A DNA stretch of 33,244 nucleotides from Bacteroidales bacterium (GCA_017527625.1 JAFXPV010000087.1:1-33244); one strand, 5' to 3'; numbered from the stretch's first letter, positions 23,549 through 32,394 are shown. A program made the numbers and translations. Notes: generated from the letters alone by a model not told the origin.

Positions 23549-26407
23549 TTACTTCACAGTAATAGTTTCGTTTTCCGGATCATAGATTACATCGAAGCCG
23601 GCGAGTTCACCGACATTGATGTTGTCACCACCGGGAACTGCCTCAAATGCAGTACCCTGCTCGACGAACGTACCGCCGCGGTTGACATCCCAGCCGGCAC
23701 CCTGACGGATCTTCCATCCGCCTGCAAGGGTCAGACCGTATGCCTCCCAGCTGCTGCCGGTGTACATCATAAAGAGGTCTGCTCCCCATTCGTTGAAGTC
23801 GCCGATCAGTCCCCAGAATTCAGTGCTGAGGGTGATGGTTTCAGCTTCAGGGTCGTAGACAAGCATATATGTGCCGTCTTCGGGAGCCTTGATGTTATTG
23901 CCGCCGTTGGTCACTTCGAAAGCTTCATTCGCGCTTACGCAGTCACCGCCACGGTTGTTGTCCCAACCGGCATACTGACGGATCTTGATCTCGTCGGTGG
24001 TGGTGAGTTTCACGGGGATGCTGTACCACTTGCCGTCAGAAGCGAGGTTCATCGGGACATCGTTGTTCCAGCTGAATCCGGGGATTGAAGCAATGCTGCC
24101 GACTACGCCCCATACAATGGTGCCGATGGTTTCGTTGTTGGCGTTGTAGACAACCTTGAAGGTTCCGGTCTGGCCGATGTTGCTGCCACCGGGCACGGCC
24201 TTCACGAACTCACCCTCTGCTGAAGGTGTGTCACCGCCGCGGTTGATTTCCCAGTCGTGGTTGAAACGGATCTTCCAGTCGGTATCTGTGGTGATAGTTG
24301 CACTCATCCAGACTCCGGGCATAACTTCGGTCATATCGATGTCTGTGTTCCAGTCGCCGTTGGCGCCGATGACGCTCCAGCCGTAAGATGAAGCAGAGAC
24401 GGTGATGGTCTCGTTGGCAGGGTCGTATACAACGTTGAACATACCTGTGCCGCAGTCAATGTTGTCACCGCCTGCAACAGCCTCGAAGGGCTCGCCGAAG
24501 CTGACGAATGTACCGCCGCGGTTCTCTGTCCAGTCGTGGTTCTTGCGGATCTTCCAGCCGGGTGTGAGGTCGACGGATTCTGCAACCCAGACGCCGTCTT
24601 TTTCAACCATATCCACGTCGCCGCCCCATTCGTTGAAATTGCCGATAAGGCTCCAGACAGTACCTTCGTTGATGGTGATGGCTTCCTGTTCAGGATCGTA
24701 GATAACGGTGAATTTGCCTGTGCCGCAGTCAATGTTGTCACCGCCTGCGACAGCTGCGAAAGGTTCGCCGAAGTTGACAAATGTACCGCCACGGTTTTCA
24801 TCCCAGCCGTGGTTCTTGCGGATCTTCCAGCCAGGAGTCAGTTCAACGTCCTCAACTATCCAGAGTCCGTCGACGAGGGTCATATCCACGTCGCCGCCCC
24901 AGCCGTTGAAGTCGCCGATAAGGCTCCACACTTCAAAGTCGTCATAAACGGTGATGGTAGGGTTGGCTTCATCGCTGAGATCGAGCACAACTTTGTAGAA
25001 GCCGGCTCCGACAGCGATATTGTCACCACCTGCAACAGCTGCGAAAGGAGTTCCAAGGCTGACGAGCGTGCCGCCGTAGTTCTCATCCCAGGCGCCATCC
25101 TTGCGCCACTTGAACTCAGTAGCTTCGTTGGCGGTTATGTAAGCTGTCCATACACCTGAATCCTCGGTAGCGAGAACATCGTTCTCCCAGTCACCGTTGA
25201 GGCCGATGATATTCCAGCCTTTAACAACTACGGGTTCCGGTTCGGGTTCGGGTTCGTCACCGCCTACTACAGAGCTGACTTTGGCGCCGCTTGCGGTTGC
25301 AACCCTGGCAGTGCCGGCATCCGGATTGACGAACAGGTCGAAGACGCCTGCCGCACCAACCTTGATGTTGGGACCATCCTGTGTAACGGAGAAATCTGCA
25401 TCGAGGCCGCCGAATTCTCCACCGAGATTGACAGCCCAGCCCTTGTCCTGACGGAACTTGAATTCGTCGTCAGCAGCGAGGGCCACTCCGAGAGCGACGT
25501 GGTTAGAACCGTCGGATATCATTGCGATATCGCCGTCCCAGTTGATGCCTTGCTCTGCAAGAGCACCGATGACGCTCCAGTTGCTTGCTTCGGTATATTC
25601 AGGATAAGGATCGTATGCTTCAGCCACGAGTGCGGTCTGAGAGCCTTCATAGAGGAAGAGATCGTAAACACCGTCGACTGCGATCTTGATGTTCGGACCA
25701 TCCTGGCTTACGCTGAATTCGCTGCCGACAGAGCCGAAATCACCGCCGTAGTTGTCGGTCCAGCCGAGATTCTTGCGGAATTTCACCTCATCACCAGCCT
25801 TGAGGGTGACGTGTGCTGCAACGTGGTTGCCGTCACCGTCGGTCCACATATTCAGATCGCCGTCCCAGTTGATTTCGTAGGCAGCCATAGCACCGATGAG
25901 GGTCCATTCGCTGTCATTGTCATATCCATCGTAAGGACTTCCCTGCTGATCTTCGGGAACGGTCCAGTTGATGGCGATTTTCTCTTTGGAATCAACAAAT
26001 CCGTTGGTGATGCCGCGGGCGGGATCCTGGATTGAACCACGGACAACAAGTTCGACAGCTACCTCGTCAAAGGGCTGATAGCCGCGGTTCTTGAGGAGGT
26101 TTGACAAAGATTTGCCTGAAAGAGTCAGTTTGGAACCGTCGTCCTTTGCAGACAGGGTCATATCGGAAGAGTTTCCGTCGATAGAAACGACGGCGAATGT
26201 GTGGTATGTCTTCATTTTCTGGTTGAAACCCATCTTGAAGACAGCAGGGTTGTACTGAGCAACGATATCGTTACCCACCTCATAACTTACGAGGGTAGGA
26301 GGTGTGGCGTTGGAAAAGTCAACAACCGCCATATCCTCTTGCTTGACACAGGAGATGGCCGTAAGGGCTATCAATCCTGCAGCTATGATAGATAGTAATT
26401 TCTTCAT
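23549..26407 (-). CDS. Giant SusE/SusF-type starch-binding lipoprotein with eight tandem modules
   Basis: A 952-residue surface lipoprotein (lipobox A-I-S-C, Cys20, then V-K-Q-E-D, fitting a surface-export signal). Residues 32-150 form a SusE-like N-terminal Ig-type domain. Eight repeats of about 90-110 residues follow, starting at W168, W277, W398, W494, W585, W677, W766 and W865. Each has W-x-h-(I/V)-G (h = hydrophobic), then a core with (F/I/W)-K-(F/I/W)-R, an aromatic Trp and N-x-G-G. This pattern matches the starch-binding modules of SusE (two) and SusF (three). All eight keep the Lys/Arg and Trp, so all may bind. A Glu-Pro linker (384-392) separates modules 1-2 from 3-8. It stands between susD and susG, 9 nt after susD, and likely replaces both SusE and SusF in capturing starch. 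Confidence 0.9.
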   Translation of the reverse strand: MKKLLSIIAAGLIALTAISCVKQEDMAVVDFSNATPPTLVSYEVGNDIVAQYNPAVFKMGFNQKMKTYHTFAVVSIDGNSSDMTLSAKDDGSKLTLSGKSLSNLLKNRGYQPFDEVAVELVVRGSIQDPARGITNGFVDSKEKIAINWTVPEDQQGSPYDGYDNDSEWTLIGAMAAYEINWDGDLNMWTDGDGNHVAAHVTLKAGDEVKFRKNLGWTDNYGGDFGSVGSEFSVSQDGPNIKIAVDGVYDLFLYEGSQTALVAEAYDPYPEYTEASNWSVIGALAEQGINWDGDIAMISDGSNHVALGVALAADDEFKFRQDKGWAVNLGGEFGGLDADFSVTQDGPNIKVGAAGVFDLFVNPDAGTARVATASGAKVSSVVGGDEPEPEPEPVVVKGWNIIGLNGDWENDVLATEDSGVWTAYITANEATEFKWRKDGAWDENYGGTLVSLGTPFAAVAGGDNIAVGAGFYKVVLDLSDEANPTITVYDDFEVWSLIGDFNGWGGDVDMTLVDGLWIVEDVELTPGWKIRKNHGWDENRGGTFVNFGEPFAAVAGGDNIDCGTGKFTVIYDPEQEAITINEGTVWSLIGNFNEWGGDVDMVEKDGVWVAESVDLTPGWKIRKNHDWTENRGGTFVSFGEPFEAVAGGDNIDCGTGMFNVVYDPANETITVSASSYGWSVIGANGDWNTDIDMTEVMPGVWMSATITTDTDWKIRFNHDWEINRGGDTPSAEGEFVKAVPGGSNIGQTGTFKVVYNANNETIGTIVWGVVGSIASIPGFSWNNDVPMNLASDGKWYSIPVKLTTTDEIKIRQYAGWDNNRGGDCVSANEAFEVTNGGNNIKAPEDGTYMLVYDPEAETITLSTEFWGLIGDFNEWGADLFMMYTGSSWEAYGLTLAGGWKIRQGAGWDVNRGGTFVEQGTAFEAVPGGDNINVGELAGFDVIYDPENETITVK
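24383..24928 (-). repeat. Direct DNA repeat of modules 4 and 5, period 273 bp
   Basis: Exact matches between the two copies recur at the same 273-bp offset: 24444-24475 with 24717-24748 (32 bp), 24535-24559 with 24808-24832 (25 bp), and a block starting at 24608 with one at 24881. The copies are adjacent and in frame, as expected from a recent duplication or ongoing homogenisation. Confidence 0.85.
25233..25256 (-). repeat. Hexanucleotide repeat encoding the Glu-Pro linker
   Basis: Four in-frame copies of a 6-bp unit (GGTTCG/GGTTCC on the plus strand) encode Glu-Pro pairs between modules 2 and 3. Gain or loss of a unit would change linker length without shifting the frame. Confidence 0.8.
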
Positions 26408-26416
26408 GGTCGGTCA

Positions 26417-27991
26417 TTATTTCTTGTATCCGTCATTCTGTACCAGATTGGGGTTGACCATCATATCTGAAACAGGGATAGGATAGAGGTTCTTGTAATC
26501 TTCAACAGCCTGGCCGTCGTGAACGCCACCCTTCCACTGCCATACGTAGTCGGCGGTAGTGAAGCGGTTGTAGCGGATGAGGTCCTGGCGACGCCACAAC
26601 TCAAGGTAAAGCTCGCGTGCGCGCTCGTCGAGAATAAGGTCTACGTTGAGAGCGGTTGCAGGTAACAGACCGGCACGTTCCCTGACCTCATTGAGGTAGC
26701 CGAGGCCTTCGGTTTGAGAAATCGAAGAAGCTCCGTTCATTGCACATTCGGCAGCCATAAGCAGGACGTCGGCATAACGGAACATAGGGAAGTCTGTGTC
26801 GGGGCAGCCGTCAGCCTTGCCGCGGTCATTTGTAGAAGTGAGGTTCTTGTACTTCTGGAAAGCGATGCCGTTTGAGAAGTCACCCATATCTGCAACATCC
26901 ACGGTCTGGCCGTCTGTCCAGAAGATGGCGCGGTCATCGTTTGAAGAGAACTTGGCGTAGAACTCAGGAGTCATACGGCAGCCTGACCAGCCTGAAGAAG
27001 TTCCAAGGTCTGTGGCTGTGTCCATAGTTCCGCCTGCGAAAGCGAAGATGAGGTAGTCGGTGACGCCGTAAGACATAGTCTCGATACCGTCCTGCTCGAT
27101 GGCAAAGATAATCTCATCGGTACGCTTGTCGTTGTCGGCGAGGAAAAGCTCCTGATAGGGGCTGTATACGCCGCCCACTGAAGTGGTGTGAAGGCTGTAA
27201 CCGTCGTCCATAATGTCTTTGAGGACGTTTGCGCACTTGTCCCACTGGGCAGTGCCGGTGTAAACCTTGGCATTGAGGTAGAGCTTGGCAAGGATCATCT
27301 TGGCAGCGGTCTTGTTGATGCGGCCGTACTCGGTTGCAGAGCGGTCTGCAAGGGCGCTGTTGTCGATGATGTCGAGAAGTTCAGTCTCCAGCCAGTTGTA
27401 AAGCTCGATGCGGGTTATGCGCTGGGGAATCTGGCCGACCACGGAAGTCTCATCCGAGAACGGGACATTGCCGAAGTTGTCGATGGCGTGGTAGTAGCTC
27501 AGGGCACGCAGCGTGCGGGCTTCGGCTATCCACTCGTCCTTCTTGGGCATAGCGAGGTTGGATGAACGTGCCTGACGTATGAACTCGTTGCACTGTGCAA
27601 TCTGGAAGAACATACGTGAGTAGATGGAATAGATAAGACCTGTCGAAGCATCCCACTGCATCTTGCAGACATCGGGAACTCCTTCGTCGTTCCATCCGCA
27701 GACATACACGTCAGTAGAAAGTTCGCAGAGGTGGAAAAGTCCACGTATATACTGGCTCATACCGCCGTCAAGGCCTGAGATTGAAGGATCGTCGTCACGG
27801 CCCTTGTAGCCTGAAGTAGCATAGCCCGTATAGATTCCTGCAAGGAAGGCGTCGAAATCCGCAGCGGAATTGAAGGCCTTGTCCGCAGTGTTTATGTTCG
27901 GGTCGATCGGCGTTACATTGAGGTCGTTTACGCAAGAAGCGAGGGATGCAACGACGATGAGGGAAGCAAGGATATATTTAAATGATTTCAT
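26417..27991 (-). CDS. susD: SusD-family starch-binding outer-membrane lipoprotein
   Basis: A 524-residue RagB/SusD lipoprotein (lipobox S-L-A-S-C, Cys20). It has the TPR-like helical N-terminal half with G-Y-A-T-S-G-Y-K-G, the W-I-A-E-A-R-T-L-R-A-L-S-Y-Y-H motif near residue 155-170, and the C-terminal family block R-Y-A-D-V-L-L-M-A-A-E-C near 400. SusD sits as a lid on SusC at the cell surface and delivers bound oligosaccharides to it. It follows susC by 18 nt and is preceded by an unusually clear Shine-Dalgarno-like AAGGAGG. Specificity for starch is inferred from the enzymes around it. Confidence 0.95.
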   Translation of the reverse strand: MKSFKYILASLIVVASLASCVNDLNVTPIDPNINTADKAFNSAADFDAFLAGIYTGYATSGYKGRDDDPSISGLDGGMSQYIRGLFHLCELSTDVYVCGWNDEGVPDVCKMQWDASTGLIYSIYSRMFFQIAQCNEFIRQARSSNLAMPKKDEWIAEARTLRALSYYHAIDNFGNVPFSDETSVVGQIPQRITRIELYNWLETELLDIIDNSALADRSATEYGRINKTAAKMILAKLYLNAKVYTGTAQWDKCANVLKDIMDDGYSLHTTSVGGVYSPYQELFLADNDKRTDEIIFAIEQDGIETMSYGVTDYLIFAFAGGTMDTATDLGTSSGWSGCRMTPEFYAKFSSNDDRAIFWTDGQTVDVADMGDFSNGIAFQKYKNLTSTNDRGKADGCPDTDFPMFRYADVLLMAAECAMNGASSISQTEGLGYLNEVRERAGLLPATALNVDLILDERARELYLELWRRQDLIRYNRFTTADYVWQWKGGVHDGQAVEDYKNLYPIPVSDMMVNPNLVQNDGYKK

Positions 27992-27999
27992 ATTCGTTT

Positions 28000-28006
28000 C
28001 CTCCTT
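28000..28006 (-). promoter_or_regulatory. Shine-Dalgarno-like site before susD
   Basis: AAGGAGG on the minus strand lies 8 nt before the susD ATG (27991). Other genes in this window have A-rich leaders and no such site, in line with the weak use of Shine-Dalgarno pairing in Bacteroidota. It overlaps the short susC-susD gap. Confidence 0.55.
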
Positions 28007-28009
28007 GTT

Positions 28010-31000
28010 TTAGAAGTTGAACTTGAGACCGAGAACATAGGTACGAGGGCGCGGATATACCGTACCGTCGATGCCGGGAGCTCCGGGATTGTTGACTTCC
28101 GGGTCAATGCCTGAGTACTTAGTAAGAGTGCAGATATTCTGAACGGTTCCGAAAATGTTGAGCGTAGCGTTACGTCCGGGCACCATTTCGAAAAGCCTCG
28201 GGAATGTATATCCAAGGGTGAAGTTGTCCAGCTTGAGGAAAGATCCGTTCTCAATATAGTAGTCAGAGATGTACATTGCATCGTCGAAGTCAGAGTAGAG
28301 CGCCGAAGCGTTTCTGTTAGAGACGAAGTTGTTGACCCAGAGGTCTTTGTACATTTCGTTGTTTGAGGCAACGTTGTTGTATACGTAGTTGCCTACAGAA
28401 GCGTGGCCGCTGAGGGCGGCTGTCCAGTTCTTGTACATGAAGCTGGTGTTGAAACCAAACGTGAAGTCAGGAGCGGGCTTGTGGAAGAAGTGACGGTCGC
28501 TCTCGTTGATGACTCCGTCATTGTTCTGGTCTACATACTGGCCGAATACGGGTTTACCATTCTGGTCATAAACCTGCTGATATACATAGAATGCGTTCAT
28601 CGGATGGCCGATGTCGTGCTTCTGCACCCAGTTGTCGGTACCACCGGAGATGCTGCCGGTGCGGACACCTTCCTTATTCTCTGATGAAGCGTTGAGCTTG
28701 GTGATTTCGTTGTAGTTGTAAGCCATGTTGAAGCCTGCTGTCCAGCTCATATCCTTCGTGTCAATGAGTATGCCTCTCAAATCCAGTTCGACACCCTTGT
28801 TGGTAAGGGAAGCGATGTTGGTGTTGAGGTAGTTGGTAAGGTTGGACAGGGCGGCTACCTGGACCCATGACAGAAGGTCCTTGGTGTCGCGCTGGTATAC
28901 ATCGACGGTAGCAGTGAGACGATCATTCCAGAAACCCAGGTCGAGACCTATATTATAAGTTGTTGTAGTCTCCCATTTGAGGTCTGCATTGTATCCGAGT
29001 GCTGTGATAGGGACAATTGTATTGCCTGCGAACTGGTAGTATGAACCGATCTGGTTGGTGTAGAACTTGGCGAAGGTGTCATAGTAGCCACCTACATCCT
29101 GCTGTCCGGTCTGGCCCCAAGATGCACGGAGTTTAAGAGTTGACACTGCACTTACACCCTTCATGAAATCTTCATTCTTGACATTCCAACCCAAAGCGAC
29201 TGAGGGGAACAGACCCCACTTGTTGTTCTGGAAACGGGATGTACCGTCACGGCGGACAGTCGCAGTGATGAGGTATTTGTCGCCGAAGCTGTAGTTGGCG
29301 CGGCCGAAGAACGAAATCAGGAAATATTCACCCTTGTAGATGGATTCCTTGATGGTGGTTCCGTTGTTGAGGCGGGTTTCCTTTGAATCGCTGTCAGTGT
29401 AGAATCTCTGCCAAGAATAACCGGCCATAAGGTCTACATTGTGCTTGCCGAAGGTTTTGTTGTAGTCGGCGTAGAACTCGAGGGTGGTGTTCTGGCGGCC
29501 GTAGTGGTAGTCGGTATGTGAACCGCTTGCCAGCTGTCTTCCTTCAGCGTCGCTGTATTGATGCGAAGTGTTGTGATAAGACAGCTCTGAGTTCTGAGCG
29601 ACTTCAGTCACGCCTGAACTCTTCGCCCAGTCGATACCGAGGTTGAGGTTGAGGCGGAGATCCTCGAAGCCGTGGATCTTATAGTCGAACTGTGCGTTTC
29701 CGATGAAACGGTTGGCAGTTGCATAATCCTGTTTGTCGTTGAGCTGAGCCACAGGGTTGAGGGTTGCCATACCGTTGGGGTTGCCGTCAGTTCCTCTCCA
29801 GATCCTGTAACCTCTCAAGCCGCCTTCTGCATCTGTTGCGTAGATAGGCTGGGTCGGGTCATAGCGGAGGGCAGCTCCGATAGCGCCCTGGTCAGCATAC
29901 CAGTTCTTGGCGTAGGTATACTTTCCGTTGAGGTTGACGGTGAGGTGATTCTGCAAGAAAGAAGGAGACAGGTTGACGCCTGCGGTTCCGCTGTCCATCT
30001 TGGAGCCTTTGAGGGTACCGTTCTGGTTGATGTAGCCGCCAGATACGCGGTAAGGCAGGTTGACGTCGCCCATAGAGGCATAGCCGTTGAGGCTCAGGTT
30101 GGCATCGATGGTAGGAGCCATATGGTAAATCTGCTTCTGCCAGTCAGTGTTTTCTTTGCCGAGAGCGCCCAGGGCGGCAGCAGAGGTCTTGCCGCTGGCA
30201 ACGCGTTTAGCGATGAGGTCACGCAGCTGGTCTCCGGTCAGCACTTCCTGATACTTGGCGAGAGTGTTGAGCGAAGAAGTCACGTCGATTGAGATCTGAG
30301 GCACTGCGCTTCCGTTCTTAGTACCTTTCTTGGTGGTGATGACGATGACGCCGTTAGATGCGCGAGAACCGTAGATTGCAGTTGCGGAAGCATCCTTCAG
30401 GACAGTGAAGCTCTCGATATCCTCAGGGTTGATTGACGACAGAGGATCCGACATACCTGAAATGCCGTCGTTTGAGACAGGCAGGCCGTCGATGATGTAG
30501 AGAGGGTCGTTGGATGCGTTGAGTGATGCACCGCCGCGGATACGGATTGTCGCACCGGAACCAGGCATACCGTTACCTTGAGTAACGACTACACCCGCGG
30601 TCTTGCCGCGGAGGAGGTCGGCGGGAGTCGTGATGACACCCTTGTTGATATCGTCGCCTCTTACGGTTGATACTGAACCGGTGAGGTCGCTCTTCTTGAC
30701 GGTACCGTAACCGATGACTACTACTTCGTCGAGGAACTCAGCGTCCTCAGCGAGAGTAACGGTTGCAGGTACGTCAGAAGCCTTGAAGGTCTGGGTGGCG
30801 TAGCCGATCATCCTTATTTCGATGATGGCATCGGCTGAGCTCACCGTCAGGCTGTAATTACCGTCGAGGTCGGAAACTGCGCCGTTGGTCGTGCCCTGTT
30901 CTACTACAGCGGCACCGGCGACGGGACCCAGCTCGTCGACAATCACGCCCTTAACCACGTATCTGCCGTTCTGGGCAAATGCGCTTACGGACATCACAGC

Positions 31001-31042
31001 TGAAAGTGTGATGGCCGTGAGGATGGTTAGGATTCTTTTCAT
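28010..31042 (-). CDS. susC: SusC/RagA-family TonB-dependent outer-membrane transporter
   Basis: A 1010-residue protein with a signal peptide ending S-A-F-A-Q (about 1-24), a carboxypeptidase-regulatory-like domain (about 28-100), the SusC box D-E-V-V-V-I-G-Y-G-T (about 105-114), the plug with D-A-S-A-T-A-I-Y-G-S-R-A-S-N-G-V-I near residue 225, and a 22-strand barrel ending in L-K-F-N-F. Powered by TonB-ExbBD (not in this window), it imports starch oligosaccharides to the periplasm together with SusD. It starts 32 nt downstream of the MFS gene; that gap is A-rich on the coding strand, has no -7 box and probably only serves translation, so the two genes look co-transcribed. Confidence 0.96.
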   Translation of the reverse strand: MKRILTILTAITLSAVMSVSAFAQNGRYVVKGVIVDELGPVAGAAVVEQGTTNGAVSDLDGNYSLTVSSADAIIEIRMIGYATQTFKASDVPATVTLAEDAEFLDEVVVIGYGTVKKSDLTGSVSTVRGDDINKGVITTPADLLRGKTAGVVVTQGNGMPGSGATIRIRGGASLNASNDPLYIIDGLPVSNDGISGMSDPLSSINPEDIESFTVLKDASATAIYGSRASNGVIVITTKKGTKNGSAVPQISIDVTSSLNTLAKYQEVLTGDQLRDLIAKRVASGKTSAAALGALGKENTDWQKQIYHMAPTIDANLSLNGYASMGDVNLPYRVSGGYINQNGTLKGSKMDSGTAGVNLSPSFLQNHLTVNLNGKYTYAKNWYADQGAIGAALRYDPTQPIYATDAEGGLRGYRIWRGTDGNPNGMATLNPVAQLNDKQDYATANRFIGNAQFDYKIHGFEDLRLNLNLGIDWAKSSGVTEVAQNSELSYHNTSHQYSDAEGRQLASGSHTDYHYGRQNTTLEFYADYNKTFGKHNVDLMAGYSWQRFYTDSDSKETRLNNGTTIKESIYKGEYFLISFFGRANYSFGDKYLITATVRRDGTSRFQNNKWGLFPSVALGWNVKNEDFMKGVSAVSTLKLRASWGQTGQQDVGGYYDTFAKFYTNQIGSYYQFAGNTIVPITALGYNADLKWETTTTYNIGLDLGFWNDRLTATVDVYQRDTKDLLSWVQVAALSNLTNYLNTNIASLTNKGVELDLRGILIDTKDMSWTAGFNMAYNYNEITKLNASSENKEGVRTGSISGGTDNWVQKHDIGHPMNAFYVYQQVYDQNGKPVFGQYVDQNNDGVINESDRHFFHKPAPDFTFGFNTSFMYKNWTAALSGHASVGNYVYNNVASNNEMYKDLWVNNFVSNRNASALYSDFDDAMYISDYYIENGSFLKLDNFTLGYTFPRLFEMVPGRNATLNIFGTVQNICTLTKYSGIDPEVNNPGAPGIDGTVYPRPRTYVLGLKFNF

Positions 31043-31074
31043 ACGATGTTTATTTGGTTTGTTATGGTTGTTGT

Positions 31075-32394
31075 TTATTTGGTTTTAACAAGTTTTACGG
31101 CGAGGGCTCCCAGACAGAGAAGGACTCCGGCTGCGAAGAGCATCATAGCCTGGTTGCCTCCGAGGGCCTTCAGCAGAAGTCCTCCGAGCACTGCGGCGAT
31201 GATTTGCGGCAGGCAGATCGTGCAGTTGAACAGGCCGAGGTATGCGCCCATATGGGTTGTGCCCTGCAGAGCGTTGGTGAGCAGGGTGAAGGGCAGTGCA
31301 AGCATTGCCGCCCAGGCTGCTCCGACGAGCAGATAGCTTGCGAACAGGGCGTACTGGTTATGCATAAAGGCTGCGCTGGCGAAACCTGCTGCTCCGATGA
31401 GCAGGCTCACGACATAGGCGGTCTTGACATTTTTGAACTTGGGTATCATTATGGCCCAGAGGATTGAGCCTACGGCCTGCACGGCGAAGAGTACTCCCAC
31501 CCAGTTGCCGGCGGCCTGGTAGCCTGCAGAGGCAGTGTCGGTGGTGTTCCAGCAGTTGGCTGCTATGGCTCCGTTGGTGTAGGTCCACATAAAGAGGAAG
31601 GCTGCCCAGCAGAAGAACTGCACGAGGCCCACTGTCCAGAAGGTCTTGGGGGCCTTTGCCAGCAGTTTGACGAATCCTTCTTTCTCTTCTGCCTCGGGGG
31701 CGGCGGTGCCGTTGTATCTGCGGTATTCCTCAGGGTTGTATTCCTTGACTTTCACGAAGGTGTAAAGCACGCAGGCGATGAGGATGGCTGCTCCGGCATA
31801 GAAACTCCAGACCACTGAGGGGGGGATAACACCCTTGGGAGCTGTATTGGCTATACCTATCCAGGTGAAGAAGATGGGGAGGAGGTAGCCCACGAGAGAG
31901 CCGGCGTTGCACAGCAGGCTCTGGATGCTGTAGGCGCGGGTTTTCTGCTCCTCATTGACCATATCGCCCACCATCATCTTGAAGGGCTGCATTGCAACGT
32001 TGATGGAGGTGTCGAGGAAGATGAGCGAGAAGAGGCCGAACCACATTGCTCCGTTGAGGCCAAGCAGCAGGCGGGTCGAGAAGTTCAGGCTGCCTGCGTT
32101 GGGCAGGAAGGCCATCACCAGCACTGCGATTATGGCTCCCACAAGGAGGTAGGGTTTGCGGCGGCCGAGGCGGCACCAGGTGCGGTCGGACCATTTGCCG
32201 ATGAGGGGTTGCACTATCATCCCCATCAGAGGGGGAAGGACCCAGAAAAAGCTCAGTTGGTGCGGATCTGCACCGAGAGTGGCGAATATGCGCGAAATAT
32301 TTGCGCTCTGGAGCGCATAGGCGATCTGTACGCCGAAGAATCCGAAGCTCAGATTCCAAAGTTGCGCCGTTGATAATGAAGGTTTGGTGGCCAT
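31075..32394 (-). CDS. MFS sugar transporter, SLC45/GPH-like maltose or maltodextrin carrier
   Basis: A 439-residue inner-membrane carrier with twelve predicted helices and a central charged loop (about residues 215-245). The MFS signature G-K-W-S-D-R-T-W-C-R-L-G-R-R-K-P-Y is at about residues 66-82, and the N-terminus N-L-S-F-G-F-F-G-V-Q-I-A-Y-A-L-Q is typical of the SLC45-like branch. Members of this branch move sucrose, maltose or glucose with cations. As first gene of the starch operon it most likely carries glucose, maltose or short maltodextrins to the cytoplasmic MalQ. Classic B. thetaiotaomicron sus lacks such a gene within the operon. The substrate is inferred from context. Confidence 0.88.
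   Translation of the reverse strand: MATKPSLSTAQLWNLSFGFFGVQIAYALQSANISRIFATLGADPHQLSFFWVLPPLMGMIVQPLIGKWSDRTWCRLGRRKPYLLVGAIIAVLVMAFLPNAGSLNFSTRLLLGLNGAMWFGLFSLIFLDTSINVAMQPFKMMVGDMVNEEQKTRAYSIQSLLCNAGSLVGYLLPIFFTWIGIANTAPKGVIPPSVVWSFYAGAAILIACVLYTFVKVKEYNPEEYRRYNGTAAPEAEEKEGFVKLLAKAPKTFWTVGLVQFFCWAAFLFMWTYTNGAIAANCWNTTDTASAGYQAAGNWVGVLFAVQAVGSILWAIMIPKFKNVKTAYVVSLLIGAAGFASAAFMHNQYALFASYLLVGAAWAAMLALPFTLLTNALQGTTHMGAYLGLFNCTICLPQIIAAVLGGLLLKALGGNQAMMLFAAGVLLCLGALAVKLVKTK

Larger units (their letters stand above)
23552..25906 (-). repeat. Array of eight SusE/F-type starch-binding modules
   Basis: Module starts, in protein order, are at bases 25906, 25579, 25216, 24928, 24655, 24379, 24112 and 23815. 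Modules 1-2 carry Q-D-G-P-N-I-K in the second half; modules 3-8 carry G-G-x-N-I at the same place, so two subtypes are visible. Confidence 0.85.

Noticed and set aside
23552..25906. CRISPR-like or non-coding tandem repeat
   Set aside because: Repeat units are about 270-330 bp, in frame and encode conserved protein modules, so they are domain repeats within a gene.
31043..31074. A separate susC promoter in the gap after the MFS gene
   Set aside because: The gap is only 32 bp and contains no TAnnTTTG element on the minus strand; the TTTG motifs there are on the plus strand.
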